Source of the DNA: a virus
IMG/VR virus record: IMGVR_UViG_3300037225_000932
Coordinates: 109,352-173,351 of that record
Strand: one strand, 5' to 3'
DNA length: 64,000 nt
The notes under the pieces were generated by a model that did not search any database, was not told where the DNA came from, and worked only from the letters and a program-made list of their open reading frames with translations. The translations under genes and the position numbers were made by a program. Of the stretch, positions 42,894-51,232 are shown one piece after another. Positions within the stretch are counted from its first letter, which is position 1. Every line of letters starts with the position of its first letter.

Positions 42894-43523
42894 TTAAATA
42901 GCATCCATTAGATTAGCCGCATCTTTAGCGGTCGGAATAATACCTTCGCACTCAACAAAAGATAGATAATCTTCATACAATTTAACTTTAATTTCGTTAA
43001 TAAGATTATCAGGAACTTTACCTCCAAAAAGATGCTTAGCTTTTTCAAGTTCAGCAATCTTCTGCTTTGCCTTAAAAATAAGTCCTGTCAACTTGTCTTC
43101 TTTATAGGTGGTTCGAGTGTTAATCTTAATTTTATAATAGGCAGACATAGCCTCTAAAACTTTATTAATATCAAGGAACCAATAAGGCCCGGTCGCCCAA
43201 GGCTTACCGTGAGGCATAAGATACTGATGCGTTCCACAGTTATCATCACAAACACAAAAACAATTAAGAGATTTGTCTTTAGCAACAATTTCAACATCTG
43301 CCTCTCCGGCAATAGCATTCGCTAGTGCTAATTTTGCGTCTTCAATAATGTCAAGATAATGAATAAAAAACTTGTCTTTATTTTCTCTTATAAAGTTAAA
43401 TTTTCCAGCTTTACTGAGAACATAAATGGTTTTGGAAAAACCTGGATCGTTTTTTTCTACGTGAAAAGTTTTCTTTCCAGTATCTTTAGCGTTTTCACAA
43501 ACAATAGTATAAGTCGTTGTCAT
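42894..43523 (-). CDS. Cluster paralog (LxALxxxYxF family), member 1
   Basis: 209 residues from MTTTYTIVCENAKDTGKKTF (SD AAAGAGGAT). 'INKVLEAMSAYYKIKINTRT' is the family hallmark, then 'LIFKAKQKIAELEKAKHL' and a helical end 'YEDYLSFVECEGIIPTAKDA'. Homologous in layout to 43558, 44294, 45430, 47414 and 48116. Function unknown. Confidence 0.65.
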   Translation of the reverse strand: MTTTYTIVCENAKDTGKKTFHVEKNDPGFSKTIYVLSKAGKFNFIRENKDKFFIHYLDIIEDAKLALANAIAGEADVEIVAKDKSLNCFCVCDDNCGTHQYLMPHGKPWATGPYWFLDINKVLEAMSAYYKIKINTRTTYKEDKLTGLIFKAKQKIAELEKAKHLFGGKVPDNLINEIKVKLYEDYLSFVECEGIIPTAKDAANLMDAI

Positions 43524-43557
43524 ATTATATCCTCTTTTTGATTTAAAAGATAATTTC

Positions 43558-44223
43558 TTATTCAAAATCAACTAACGATAAAACTTTTTTGGCATCATCT
43601 TGTGTTGCCTGTCCAGTAGAAATAAGAACAAGAACTTCCATTTGCGCATCTTTAAGTATCTGATTACGAGCAGCCAACTTCGCTGTTTTGCTAATTTTCG
43701 TAAGACTAACTTCGTAAAGGTCTTCTTTGGCCTTAAATATAAGTCCGTCAACCTGAGAAACTTCTGTCTTACCAAGATTAATCTTATTACAGCCTCGCTT
43801 AAGGAACCAAGATCCCTTCTGATTAAAAGCCTCTAAAAGCGAAACATAAGTATCAAAGCAGAAACGATCAAAATATAAGTTAGATTGGCCGTCGTCCTGC
43901 TTAGTAAAATTTCCCGTTAATTTGTTAAAATAAACAATATCATTATTTGGCTCTTGAAAAAGAAAATTTGGCTCTTGAAAAAGAAAAAACCTTTTATCAG
44001 AAAAATTATATCCAATATTAAATCCGAAATAAAATCCAAAATACTCTATGAGTGCTTTTGCGGCATCTTCTTGTGAATAAAACTTAAAAATAGGCTTATT
44101 GCTACTGAAAATCCAACCCTTACCGTCATGAGCGAGATGAGAAAGATAACCATCACTAAGGGTTGCCGTTAAAACAAAAGAACCATCGCATTCAGAAAGC
44201 TTAATAGAAAAAGTCGTTATCAT
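43558..44223 (-). CDS. Cluster paralog, member 2 (with an internal repeat)
   Basis: 221 residues. 'AKALIEYFGFYFGFNIGYNF', 'TYVSLLEAFNQKGSW', 'DGLIFKAKEDLYEVSL', 'DAKKVLSLVDFE'. Contains FLFQEPN twice in a row (a 24-base imperfect duplication at about 43952-43996). Function unknown. Confidence 0.65.
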   Translation of the reverse strand: MITTFSIKLSECDGSFVLTATLSDGYLSHLAHDGKGWIFSSNKPIFKFYSQEDAAKALIEYFGFYFGFNIGYNFSDKRFFLFQEPNFLFQEPNNDIVYFNKLTGNFTKQDDGQSNLYFDRFCFDTYVSLLEAFNQKGSWFLKRGCNKINLGKTEVSQVDGLIFKAKEDLYEVSLTKISKTAKLAARNQILKDAQMEVLVLISTGQATQDDAKKVLSLVDFE

Positions 44224-44293
44224 AGCATTTTGTCCTTTATTTTTCAGGTCTCAATATTTTCTTAGTTTTTTATTATTTTTTTTCGGGGGAGAA

Positions 44294-44893
44294 TTAAAGA
44301 ACATTTAACTTTAGCATTTTCTTGGTATCTTCTTTTTTAACAATACCATTATCTAAAAGATGAAGATAATCTTGAAATGCTTGAAGTTTAATTCCCATAA
44401 TGATATTGTCTTTATCTTTATAGAAATCGTGTTTCCTATGCCTAATTTTTACGCTTCTAATATTTTCAATATCAGACTTTGCCTGGTTAAAAAGTTTTTC
44501 AACAGGATTTTCTTTTTCGGTAAACTTAACTTCAAGCTTAAAGCCATAAAGTAAAGATAGTGCCTCAAGGATTTGAAGGTAGGTATAAAAATAACCACGG
44601 AGGTCATCATTTACACTGGCTATTTTTTCCCATTTTCCATATTTAAAAAGATGATTTCTATCACAAGTATCTTTAGCAACAACATACATCACTTTCTTGT
44701 CGCCCGGAATAAACCATACCCCATTAGGACCGTAAACACAAAAATTATATTCACGTTTTAGAATATCAAGTAAGGCTTTCGCAGCCTCTTCTTGAGTGCT
44801 ATAACTTTCTTTCGCACCCATAATAGGAGTGCAATTATTACAACTTAAAATAAAAGTTTTACCAGTATGACAGCTAATAGCGAAAGTATTCAT
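44294..44893 (-). CDS. Cluster paralog, member 3
   Basis: 199 residues: 'EEAAKALLDILKREYNFCVY', 'TYLQILEALSLLYGFKLEVK', 'LFNQAKSDIENIRSVKI', 'YLHLLDNGIVKKEDTKKMLK'. Same block order as members 1 and 2. SD AAAGGATAAAAA. Confidence 0.65.
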   Translation of the reverse strand: MNTFAISCHTGKTFILSCNNCTPIMGAKESYSTQEEAAKALLDILKREYNFCVYGPNGVWFIPGDKKVMYVVAKDTCDRNHLFKYGKWEKIASVNDDLRGYFYTYLQILEALSLLYGFKLEVKFTEKENPVEKLFNQAKSDIENIRSVKIRHRKHDFYKDKDNIIMGIKLQAFQDYLHLLDNGIVKKEDTKKMLKLNVL

Positions 44894-44918
44894 TTTTTAT
44901 CCTTTATTTTAAGGGGTT

Positions 44919-45025
44919 TTAAAAAATAGCTCGTAAAATCAAAAATAATTGACTAAGAACAATCAAAGCAATAAGAGAAGTAAACAAAAAGCAAAAATAC
45001 CTGAAATGTAATATTTAACTTTCAT
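44919..45025 (-). pseudogene. Small membrane protein broken at a T5 run
   Basis: MKVKYYISGIF in frame 1 reaches a stop soon after; with one extra T in the T5 run it continues 'CFLFTSLIALIVLSQLFLIL' RAIF, a clean transmembrane helix. Decay or sequencing indel. Confidence 0.45.
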
Positions 45026-45068
45026 GGTATTTAATTTATATTTTTATATTTTTTCTCAGGGCGAAATT

Positions 45069-45347
45069 TCACCAATGGTAAACAATATAAATCATATAAA
45101 TATTGTTTGACAAAACAAAACTTAAAGCGTCAATATGAGCATATTCGTGTTCCTGTTTCCATGCTTCAAGATTTTGATTAGGTATCCATTCAATGAACTG
45201 TCCACTTTTCATTGAATAGTGATTGTCATACTTAGCAATTTCTTGAGCCTGAAGGTCTCTCTTTTTGTCTTCAAGAGAAATAAGCATTAAAAAAACAAAA
45301 ATAATACACACACAATAAAGCAAAAACATTCCAAAAGACTTGTTCAT
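45069..45347 (-). CDS. Membrane-anchored protein
   Basis: 92 residues from MNKSFGMFLLYCVCIIFVFL (SD AAGGAAAATAAA): N-terminal helix, then 'DNHYSMKSGQFIEWIPNQNL' and a hydrophobic end 'LSNNIYMIYIVYHW'. Function unknown. Confidence 0.55.
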   Translation of the reverse strand: MNKSFGMFLLYCVCIIFVFLMLISLEDKKRDLQAQEIAKYDNHYSMKSGQFIEWIPNQNLEAWKQEHEYAHIDALSFVLSNNIYMIYIVYHW

Positions 45348-45348
45348 T

Positions 45349-45426
45349 TTATTTTCCTTGAATGTAAAAAGAAACAACATAAAAACCATCTTTACTCACG
45401 GACTTCTCAATAGTATAAGTTTTCAT
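45349..45426 (-). pseudogene. N-terminal stub of a cluster paralog (25 aa)
   Basis: MKTYTIEKSVSKDGFYVVSF YIQGK matches the first residues of 48116-49165 (METYTIKQDTK..) and 47414-48073 (MKTYKI..). The rest of the gene is absent. Confidence 0.5.
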
Positions 45427-45429
45427 TTT

Positions 45430-46302
45430 TTAGTTATATTTTTCCATTTTCTTCAAAACGTTAGCAGCAATCTTATTACCATCTTCAGCTAGAACGGAAA
45501 GAGTTTTTTCATATACATTAAGCATTAAAGCATCTTTTTCAACCTGTCGCCCTGTTGAAGTAAGAAGAACATTATCTAATGCTTCAAACTCTCTAACTTC
45601 TTTATCTACAATTTCATCTACCTTATCCTGTAAAAAAACCTTCTTCTCAACAAGAACCAATTCATCTTCATATACAACATATTGGCTTTTGCTTTTGCTA
45701 TCCTCAACAGAACTAACATAATAATTATATTCACCATCTCTTATTTGTGTGACAATAAAAATACCAGATAAACTATTTGCACTACTCAAATAATAAGAGT
45801 TTCTAATGTTAACTATCCTCACGATATCTCCAACCTTAAACTTCTTGTTCTTTGTCTTTTTTACTTCCGCTTTTTCTTCTTCTTTAATTTCAGGGTAAGT
45901 AATAGTAAAATTATAGTATTTTGCTAAAGCAGCAAGGATCTCTTTATTGTCCTTAAAGAAACTACTAACAGAATTATCATGGTGTCCAAAATGATCATTC
46001 GTTTTGCCATCTTGCCACAAAAGAGTTAATTGGCATGAATTTGTAAACCGAACAGTCTTTCGCCCACTCCAACTATTCACTCCAATAGAAAGATTATAAT
46101 CTTTAGTGAGTTGTTTAACGAGGGCCTCTTCTAATTCTGTAATGCTGCTGAAATTATATTGAGACCAATCGGGTCCGTCATTGCTCCAAAGACCCTTTTT
46201 TGAAAGACTAGTTACACTAAATTCAGTTATTATGTTTAGATAATAACTAACAACTCCGGTTGCGAAATTTTTCCGTGTGCCAATGTAATACTCGGTAGAC
46301 AT
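45430..46302 (-). CDS. Cluster paralog, member 4 (with SH3-like insert)
   Basis: 290 residues: 'TLLWQDGKTNDHFGHHDNSV', 'KDNKEILAALAKYYNFTITY', then 'KKFKVGDIVRIVNIRNSYYL' (an SH3/KOW-like insert absent from its paralogs), then the helical tail 'YEKTLSVLAEDGNKIAANVL'. SD GGAGAATAAAA. Function unknown. Confidence 0.65.
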   Translation of the reverse strand: MSTEYYIGTRKNFATGVVSYYLNIITEFSVTSLSKKGLWSNDGPDWSQYNFSSITELEEALVKQLTKDYNLSIGVNSWSGRKTVRFTNSCQLTLLWQDGKTNDHFGHHDNSVSSFFKDNKEILAALAKYYNFTITYPEIKEEEKAEVKKTKNKKFKVGDIVRIVNIRNSYYLSSANSLSGIFIVTQIRDGEYNYYVSSVEDSKSKSQYVVYEDELVLVEKKVFLQDKVDEIVDKEVREFEALDNVLLTSTGRQVEKDALMLNVYEKTLSVLAEDGNKIAANVLKKMEKYN

Positions 46303-46320
46303 TTTTTATTCTCCTTTTTA

Positions 46321-46816
46321 TTAAATCGCATTAATTTCGTCAAGAGCTTCTTTAGCCAAATTGTTTCCATTATCAGCTAAAATACGAATAATTTCCCTAT
46401 ATGCTTTTGCTGATAAATAGTCTTTTTCAACATAACGAGCAACAGAATTGATCTTTACTTCTTCCAGAACTTTCATTTTACTAGCGAGATTTTTCACAAT
46501 TTCTTCGATTTTAACTTTAATTGGGTCTTTGGGAACAATAACTTCTCTATCACAATCAAAGCCAAAATTAAAATATTTTGCTAAAGCCAAAAAAATTAAC
46601 TATTACTTTTTCTTTTTCTTTTTGTTTTATTACAGGAACATAACCGGTAAAAATTCTCCACGCTTCTTCTAAGGAAGTTGTATAAAAAAGACCATTATGC
46701 TCAATCATCTTGTCTCTGTTTTTATTTTCAGAAATAATTTCTTGTGCTTCTTCTTCACTATTTACTTCTTTAACTAATTGAGGAATACTATTTCTTTCAG
46801 CACGATATACTTTCAT
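46321..46816 (-). pseudogene. Cluster paralog, member 5, split by a +1 shift at T7
   Basis: Upstream part (46568-46816) reads 'MKVYRAERNSIPQLVKEVNS'...'KEKEKVIVNFF'. Downstream part (46321-46590, only a TTG start) reads 'ALAKYFNFGFDCDREVIVPK' and 'YREIIRILADNGNNLAKEAL'. Dropping one T from the T7 run near 46583 joins them as NFLALAKYFNF, matching the paralogs. Frameshift signal, decay or sequencing error. Confidence 0.6.
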
Positions 46817-46833
46817 TTATATTATCCTTCTAA

Positions 46834-46864
46834 ATAAACAATCTCCCGTCAAGGGAGACTGTTT
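46834..46864 (-). terminator. Rho-independent terminator
   Basis: AACAGTCTCCC-TTGAC-GGGAGATTGTT then TATTT, behind 46876-47202. Confidence 0.65.
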
Positions 46865-46875
46865 AATCTTAAAAG

Positions 46876-47202
46876 TTAAGCAACTTCTTCTATTTCACTA
46901 GCATCTTCTTCAATCTTAGCCTTAACATCATCCAAGCTGAGCCCTGCCGCTTTAATCTTTTCTAAAACAGAAGCCAGAGCATTTTGCTTTACCTGATTAG
47001 CTTGCTGCTGAGCCTTCCATTCACCATAGGTTAAAATGGTAGGAGCAATATGCTCTCTAACAATAACCTCAACTCCACCTTTAACTTCCTTACTTAAATC
47101 TTCCTTGACCTTTTCAGCATCTTCTTTAGTAGCAATTACTACCTGGATGATACCTGGCCCCGCGTGACCCTTGCGAGCGCAGACTTCAAACGAGTTTGCC
47201 AT
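46876..47202 (-). CDS. Family protein related to 15727/33746 (second half of a fused frame)
   Basis: 108 residues from MANSFEVCARKGHAGPGIIQ, with AAAGGGAATTAAA before its ATG. 'GVEVIVREHIAPTILTYGEW', then helices and an acidic tail EIEEVA. The frame is open upstream to 47337, so it may also be made as a 153-aa fusion. Confidence 0.6.
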   Translation of the reverse strand: MANSFEVCARKGHAGPGIIQVVIATKEDAEKVKEDLSKEVKGGVEVIVREHIAPTILTYGEWKAQQQANQVKQNALASVLEKIKAAGLSLDDVKAKIEEDASEIEEVA

Positions 47203-47337
47203 TTTAATTCCCTTTCCTACTTCTTTCTCAAGAGTAATTTCCTGAGAGGATTTTGCTTCAACAGGCACAAAAAAGACAAGACTTCCGTTCTCAGGTCCAT
47301 CACCAAACATATTAGCAGTAAACACTTCAGCGTTCAT
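47203..47337 (-). CDS. Upstream 45 codons fused in frame to 46876-47202
   Basis: MNAEVFTANMFGDGPENGSL, 'VFFVPVEAKSSQEITLEKEV'. No stop before the next SD-ATG. Looks like a separate small gene whose stop was lost. Confidence 0.5.
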
Positions 47338-47379
47338 AACCCTTTCCTTATAGTGAACTTCTTATTGTTAGTCCACTAC

Positions 47380-47406
47380 TTTAGAACTTTATACTATTTT
47401 TCAGGG
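47380..47406 (-). promoter_or_regulatory. Phage promoter (CCCTGA/TTCTAAA)
   Basis: Strict copy upstream of the 46876-47337 frame. Confidence 0.65.
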
Positions 47407-47413
47407 CAGAAAA

Positions 47414-48073
47414 TTATAAGTCTTTTATCAACTTCTTAACTTCGTCAATAACCCTAGTAGCTTTTTTATTACCCTTGTTTGACAAATTCTGTAAGACCCG
47501 TTCAAAAGCTGAAGAGATTAAGAGTGCGCGATCTATGTGTCTTTCATAATTGGTAATTAGTTTCGACTTTTTGATCTCTTCCCATTTCATTTTTAGGTCT
47601 TTAATAATAACGTCAATCTCTTCTTTCTTGTCTTGAATTGTGATTGTCTTTTCGGCAATCTTTTCAATTTTAATGATTAGCTTAAAATCAAAAAAATCAG
47701 CAAGAGCAACTAACATTTCTCTGTTATTATTAAAATGACCCTCATTTTGAGCCTTTTTGTTTACATCAAATACGGTCTTGTTTAGTGTCCCATTCTTCCA
47801 TAAATATCGTTCATTAGGAACCTGAGAGCAAGAAATATATTTTTTACTAAAAATACTACCAATTCTAAAATGGCCTAATTCTATAAAACAGTTTAATAAA
47901 GCATTTTCGGCTTCTTTATATGTGTCAAAATAATAATGATCAATAATACTAGTAGTATGTGAAAAATATCCTGAACTTTTATTTAAGAATAGAGTATAAA
48001 AGTCGTTTTTAATATTAAGTGAAACAGAGTATTGTTTTCTCCAATTATCAAAAGCAATTTTATATGTTTTCAT
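47414..48073 (-). CDS. Cluster paralog, member 6
   Basis: 219 residues: 'YLWKNGTLNKTVFDVNKKAQ', 'NNREMLVALADFFDFKLIIK', 'IDVIIKDLKMKWEEIKKSKL', 'FERVLQNLSNKGNKKATRVI'. Matches 48116-49165 in all blocks. SD AAAGGAGAATAT. Confidence 0.65.
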   Translation of the reverse strand: MKTYKIAFDNWRKQYSVSLNIKNDFYTLFLNKSSGYFSHTTSIIDHYYFDTYKEAENALLNCFIELGHFRIGSIFSKKYISCSQVPNERYLWKNGTLNKTVFDVNKKAQNEGHFNNNREMLVALADFFDFKLIIKIEKIAEKTITIQDKKEEIDVIIKDLKMKWEEIKKSKLITNYERHIDRALLISSAFERVLQNLSNKGNKKATRVIDEVKKLIKDL

Positions 48074-48115
48074 CTTATATTCTCCTTTTTTAGTGTTATA
48101 TTTTCAGGGTAAAAA

Positions 48116-49165
48116 TTACCTTATTAGTTTCACCATTTCTTCAATAACTTTAGCAGCCTTTTTATTTCCTTCATCTGCTAAAAGTTGTAAAACTTGTGCA
48201 TAAGTGTTTGCTAGAATATAATTTTTGTTGCCCCAAGAAAAACATGAGCCATTATTATTTGCTGTAAAAGCATTTTTCCATTCCACTTTGGCCTGTTCAA
48301 TAATCCTATCTATTTTATCAGTTTCTTTGGTTGAATTATCACAACCTTCAAACTTAATCTCAAACTTACCATATTTCGCAAGAGCAAAAAGGATCTCAGT
48401 CTTACTCTTAAACCATCCATCTTTTTTATCATAAAAAGTCTGACCGTGAAGTTCTCCATTTTTCCACAGAAAAATATTTCTCGTATTAGGCCGAATATCA
48501 TAAACATAATATCCTTTTACGGAAGAAACATTAACGAAGCTAACTTTTAAATCCTTACAGAGAGTTTCTAACAAACACTTTTCTGCTTCTTCGTAAGTTC
48601 CAAAATACCCACCAAGTCCCCAATCTCCATTGAAATATAAATAATCCCAGTCTTGACCTTGTTTCCTCTTTTCAACCTCCCACTTTTTGTAGTTGACAGA
48701 AACCGAACGCTGGTTTTGACGAAAAACATAACAAATTGTGTTTTCAGTTTCTTTCTTTGGTTCTGAAACGGGAACTACATTAAGAGTAAACGAATGTCTT
48801 TTAGATAAAGCTTCAAGAACTTCCAAATCATCATTAAAAAGTCCATTACGACTGACACCAAAAACCAATTCAACACTATTTTGACGAGACCCGTCTTTCC
48901 ATAAATATTGCTTAAGACTTTCATAATGAATATAACGTTCATTTCCCCAGCCCGAATAACCTACCTTAAAACGATCGGTAATAGAGAAGTTTTTCACTAA
49001 AGAATTAGCTGCACTTTCGGCAGTCTCAAAATAAGAATTAGGGTAATCATACCAGGTGCTTCCACTAACTGTCAAATAAAAAACAGAATGTCCATTAGTC
49101 CCTTCTATATACCATTTTCCATAATTCGGCAGTTTAGTGTCTTGTTTAATAGTATAAGTTTCCAT
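48116..49165 (-). CDS. Cluster paralog, member 7 (duplicated N-terminal module)
   Basis: 349 residues. Two copies of the N-terminal module: 'YLWKDGSRQNSVELVFGVSR' with 'DDLEVLEALSKRHSFTLNVV', then 'FLWKNGELHGQTFYDKKDGW' with 'TEILFALAKYGKFEIKFEG', then one helical tail 'YAQVLQLLADEGNKKAAKVI'. Shows the module boundaries of the family. Function unknown. Confidence 0.7.
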   Translation of the reverse strand: METYTIKQDTKLPNYGKWYIEGTNGHSVFYLTVSGSTWYDYPNSYFETAESAANSLVKNFSITDRFKVGYSGWGNERYIHYESLKQYLWKDGSRQNSVELVFGVSRNGLFNDDLEVLEALSKRHSFTLNVVPVSEPKKETENTICYVFRQNQRSVSVNYKKWEVEKRKQGQDWDYLYFNGDWGLGGYFGTYEEAEKCLLETLCKDLKVSFVNVSSVKGYYVYDIRPNTRNIFLWKNGELHGQTFYDKKDGWFKSKTEILFALAKYGKFEIKFEGCDNSTKETDKIDRIIEQAKVEWKNAFTANNNGSCFSWGNKNYILANTYAQVLQLLADEGNKKAAKVIEEMVKLIR

Positions 49166-49212
49166 ATCTTCATATCCTTTCTTTATTTTTATTAGAAAAT
49201 TAAATTATTTTT

Positions 49213-49566
49213 TCAGGGCAAAAAATTAGCACATGGGCCGTAAACCGAGATTAGTATATCACAAAACTCTTTATCTTGATAGTCAAGCTGATTATACCAC
49301 TTTATAGCAGTCGTTATTTTATCTTGTCTTTTTTGTTCTTCTTTTTCTTGTTCTGAATATATAATTTTAGCATCAGAAAAAAGAGACATAACAAGAACAA
49401 AATGATACGCTTCTTGATCTTCATAAACTAATATAGTGGGATATTTATTGCTAATAATACTATCTATGAATGCTGCCGCTTTTAATAGTGACATATTTAA
49501 CTTATTTTTCGCAGCAGAAATAGCTTGTTTGCGATTATTTATTGACGAAATAAGAATACTTCTCAT
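49213..49566 (-). CDS. Hypothetical protein
   Basis: 117 residues: 'NRKQAISAAKNKLNMSLLKA', 'QEAYHFVLVMSLFSDAKIIY', 'TTAIKWYNQLDYQDKEFCDI'. Stop TGA lies inside a CCCTGA box. Start overlaps the end of 49563-49766. Confidence 0.6.
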   Translation of the reverse strand: MRSILISSINNRKQAISAAKNKLNMSLLKAAAFIDSIISNKYPTILVYEDQEAYHFVLVMSLFSDAKIIYSEQEKEEQKRQDKITTAIKWYNQLDYQDKEFCDILISVYGPCANFLP

Positions 49567-49766
49567 TCTATATCCCTTTTAGTAGGTTTTTCACCAAAGA
49601 AATAAGAACATAAAACAAAAATACCACTACAAATAAAACACAAAACAAACTCATTAAACTTATTTCCACCAGCAAAATCTTCACCAGCCTTAAAAACTCC
49701 CCAAACACCAAAAAGACAAGCAACAAAAGCGTATAAGACACTTAAAATTGAATGTGCTGATTTCAT
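49563..49766 (-). CDS. Small membrane protein
   Basis: 67 residues, two helices ('SILSVLYAFVACLFGVWGVF', 'FVLCFICSGIFVLCSYFFGE'). SD GAGGAATAAG. Coupled to 49213-49566. Confidence 0.6.
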   Translation of the reverse strand: MKSAHSILSVLYAFVACLFGVWGVFKAGEDFAGGNKFNEFVLCFICSGIFVLCSYFFGEKPTKRDIE

Positions 49767-49769
49767 TTC

Positions 49770-49889
49770 TTATTCCTCATTTTTTTCTTTTTCTTTTTCT
49801 TTAGTGTCACAATAATCGACAAGCATGAGGGCTAAACCATAAATACCAATTCCAAGACAGATAGCGACTGCTTCCATAGCATTATACAT
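49770..49889 (-). CDS. Tiny membrane protein (39 aa)
   Basis: MYNAMEAVAICLGIGIYGLA, then 'LMLVDYCDTKEKEKEKNEE': one helix and a charged tail. No strong SD. Confidence 0.5.
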   Translation of the reverse strand: MYNAMEAVAICLGIGIYGLALMLVDYCDTKEKEKEKNEE

Positions 49890-49911
49890 GCTTTTTTCTG
49901 GACTTTCAAAA

Positions 49912-49986
49912 TTAGGCAGCAAGAGCTACGAAAGCAATAAAAACCAGATAAACAATAGATAAAACAACAATAGTCCAAAGTTTCAT
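49912..49986 (-). CDS. Tiny membrane protein (24 aa)
   Basis: MKLWTIVVLSIVYLVFIAFV ALAA: one helix. Start overlaps the stop of the NADAR gene. Confidence 0.45.
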   Translation of the reverse strand: MKLWTIVVLSIVYLVFIAFVALAA

Positions 49987-50420
49987 TTTAATTCTTCTCT
50001 AATTTTCATAAGTAATTTGCCAAGCAAATTTTTGCCTTTAGGATTACCTGTCGGACAACATCCCCAAGTATTATCATCCCAATCATTTCCTTCTTCCAAA
50101 TACGCATCTCTGGTATCTAAGAGTTTTTTCTTTAATACTGGATCTTTAAACTTTTCTCTTAAAAGAACTTCCATTACAATTTCTTTAATTAGTTCCCAGT
50201 CAGGTCGGCATTGTCCTAAAATCTTTCCATAAAACTTTGCTTTTCCGCAAGTTTTAGCAGTTCTAATCTTTTCTTTTAGTGTTGGATCATCGAATTTCGC
50301 TGACTGATAAGCATGTTCAGTGGAAGGATATTCAAGTCCATCATAAATAACAGAGTGCATATAGAAATTAGAAAGAAATCTATATGGTCCGTTAAAAGAG
50401 TTAATTGGGCTACCTTTCAT
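49983..50420 (-). CDS. NADAR-domain protein (ADP-ribose glycosidase type)
   Basis: 145 residues with the NADAR/YbiA signature: 'GPYRFLSNFYMHSVIYDGLE', 'YPSTEHAYQSAKFDD', 'WGCCPTGNPKGKNLLGKLLM'. Family members remove ADP-ribose from guanine in nucleic acids or act on riboflavin intermediates. In a phage this could undo DNA ADP-ribosylation by DarT-type defence. Full length. Overlaps 50410-50649. Confidence 0.85.
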   Translation of the reverse strand: MKGSPINSFNGPYRFLSNFYMHSVIYDGLEYPSTEHAYQSAKFDDPTLKEKIRTAKTCGKAKFYGKILGQCRPDWELIKEIVMEVLLREKFKDPVLKKKLLDTRDAYLEEGNDWDDNTWGCCPTGNPKGKNLLGKLLMKIREELK

Positions 50421-50649
50421 TGCTTTTTTCTTTCATATCTAAAAGAATAGCAAGACAATTAATGTCTTGATATTCTTCTGTGTCTTTAATTTCTGCTAAT
50501 TTTTTACAAAAAAGTACTACAGCAGGAAGACCCCACATTCTTAATTGAGCAGCAACCTTAATACGATTACCATTTAACCAACTTTCAATAAGAACATCAA
50601 GCTTTTTATCGAAAACTTCTTTAGTCGCTTTGGTAAAATTGTAATCCAT
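50410..50649 (-). CDS. Hypothetical helical protein
   Basis: 79 residues: 'DKKLDVLIESWLNGNRIKVA', 'WGLPAVVLFCKKLAEIKD'. Coupled to the NADAR gene (overlap of 11 bases), so possibly a partner. No family recognised. SD AAAGGATAATAAA. Confidence 0.6.
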   Translation of the reverse strand: MDYNFTKATKEVFDKKLDVLIESWLNGNRIKVAAQLRMWGLPAVVLFCKKLAEIKDTEEYQDINCLAILLDMKEKSNER

Positions 50650-50669
50650 TTTATTATCCTTTGAGGAAA

Positions 50670-50696
50670 TTAGAACTTAAAATAAAAAATCAGGGT
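50670..50696 (-). promoter_or_regulatory. Phage promoter (CCCTGA/TTCTAAT), altered spacer
   Basis: Spacer reads TTTTTTATTTTAAG instead of the usual AATAAAG. Upstream of 50410-50649 and NADAR. Confidence 0.55.
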
Positions 50697-50700
50697 AATA

Positions 50701-50922
50701 TTACTCGTCTATTTCAAAAATATTCTTTCCTTTAGGAGTTTCGCTTGCCTTATCTACCCTTTTTAATCGCCAAATAATTTCTTCACTATTAGCATAGTTC
50801 AATAATTCCCAGCTAATAATTAAAACTAAAAATCCTGTAGTCACGTTTCCCTGAAAAATAGAAATAATTCCTATAACAAGCGTAATTAGTCCCAGAAGTC
50901 TATCAAAAACAACATAACACAT
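50701..50922 (-). CDS. Small membrane protein
   Basis: 73 residues from MCYVVFDRLLGLITLVIGII (SD AAGGAGATTAAA). Two helices then 'SEEIIWRLKRVDKASETPKG'. Resembles 51472-51630 (GF(I/L).(L/A).(Q)G.V..G(F/L)L.L). Function unknown. Confidence 0.6.
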   Translation of the reverse strand: MCYVVFDRLLGLITLVIGIISIFQGNVTTGFLVLIISWELLNYANSEEIIWRLKRVDKASETPKGKNIFEIDE

Positions 50923-50932
50923 TTTAATCTCC

Positions 50933-51178
50933 TTAGTAATAAAAAACCCAATATTCTCCATCTTGCTCAGGACCCCAACCATATCTTAATAGAAGGTCTT
51001 TATCAGAACTTCTTACTTCAAACCCTGATCTCTCAGATATATGAACTTCTAAATAACATCGTGAAGGATGATCTGGTGTTCCATTGGGAAAAGAATTAGG
51101 AACATAGTCAATAGAAAGTTCATCTTCGTATTTAGAGAGAATAGTTAGACCAAAATAAACTTTAGTAAAAGTATCCAT
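50933..51178 (-). CDS. Hypothetical protein
   Basis: 81 residues: 'DTFTKVYFGLTILSKYEDEL', 'HPSRCYLEVHISERSGFEVR', 'YGWGPEQDGEYWVFYY'. SD AAGGACGAAT. No family recognised. Confidence 0.6.
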   Translation of the reverse strand: MDTFTKVYFGLTILSKYEDELSIDYVPNSFPNGTPDHPSRCYLEVHISERSGFEVRSSDKDLLLRYGWGPEQDGEYWVFYY

Positions 51179-51232
51179 AATTATTCGTCCTTATCAAAAA
51201 GATCTATTAACTGGATCGTGTTCAATAGATTT

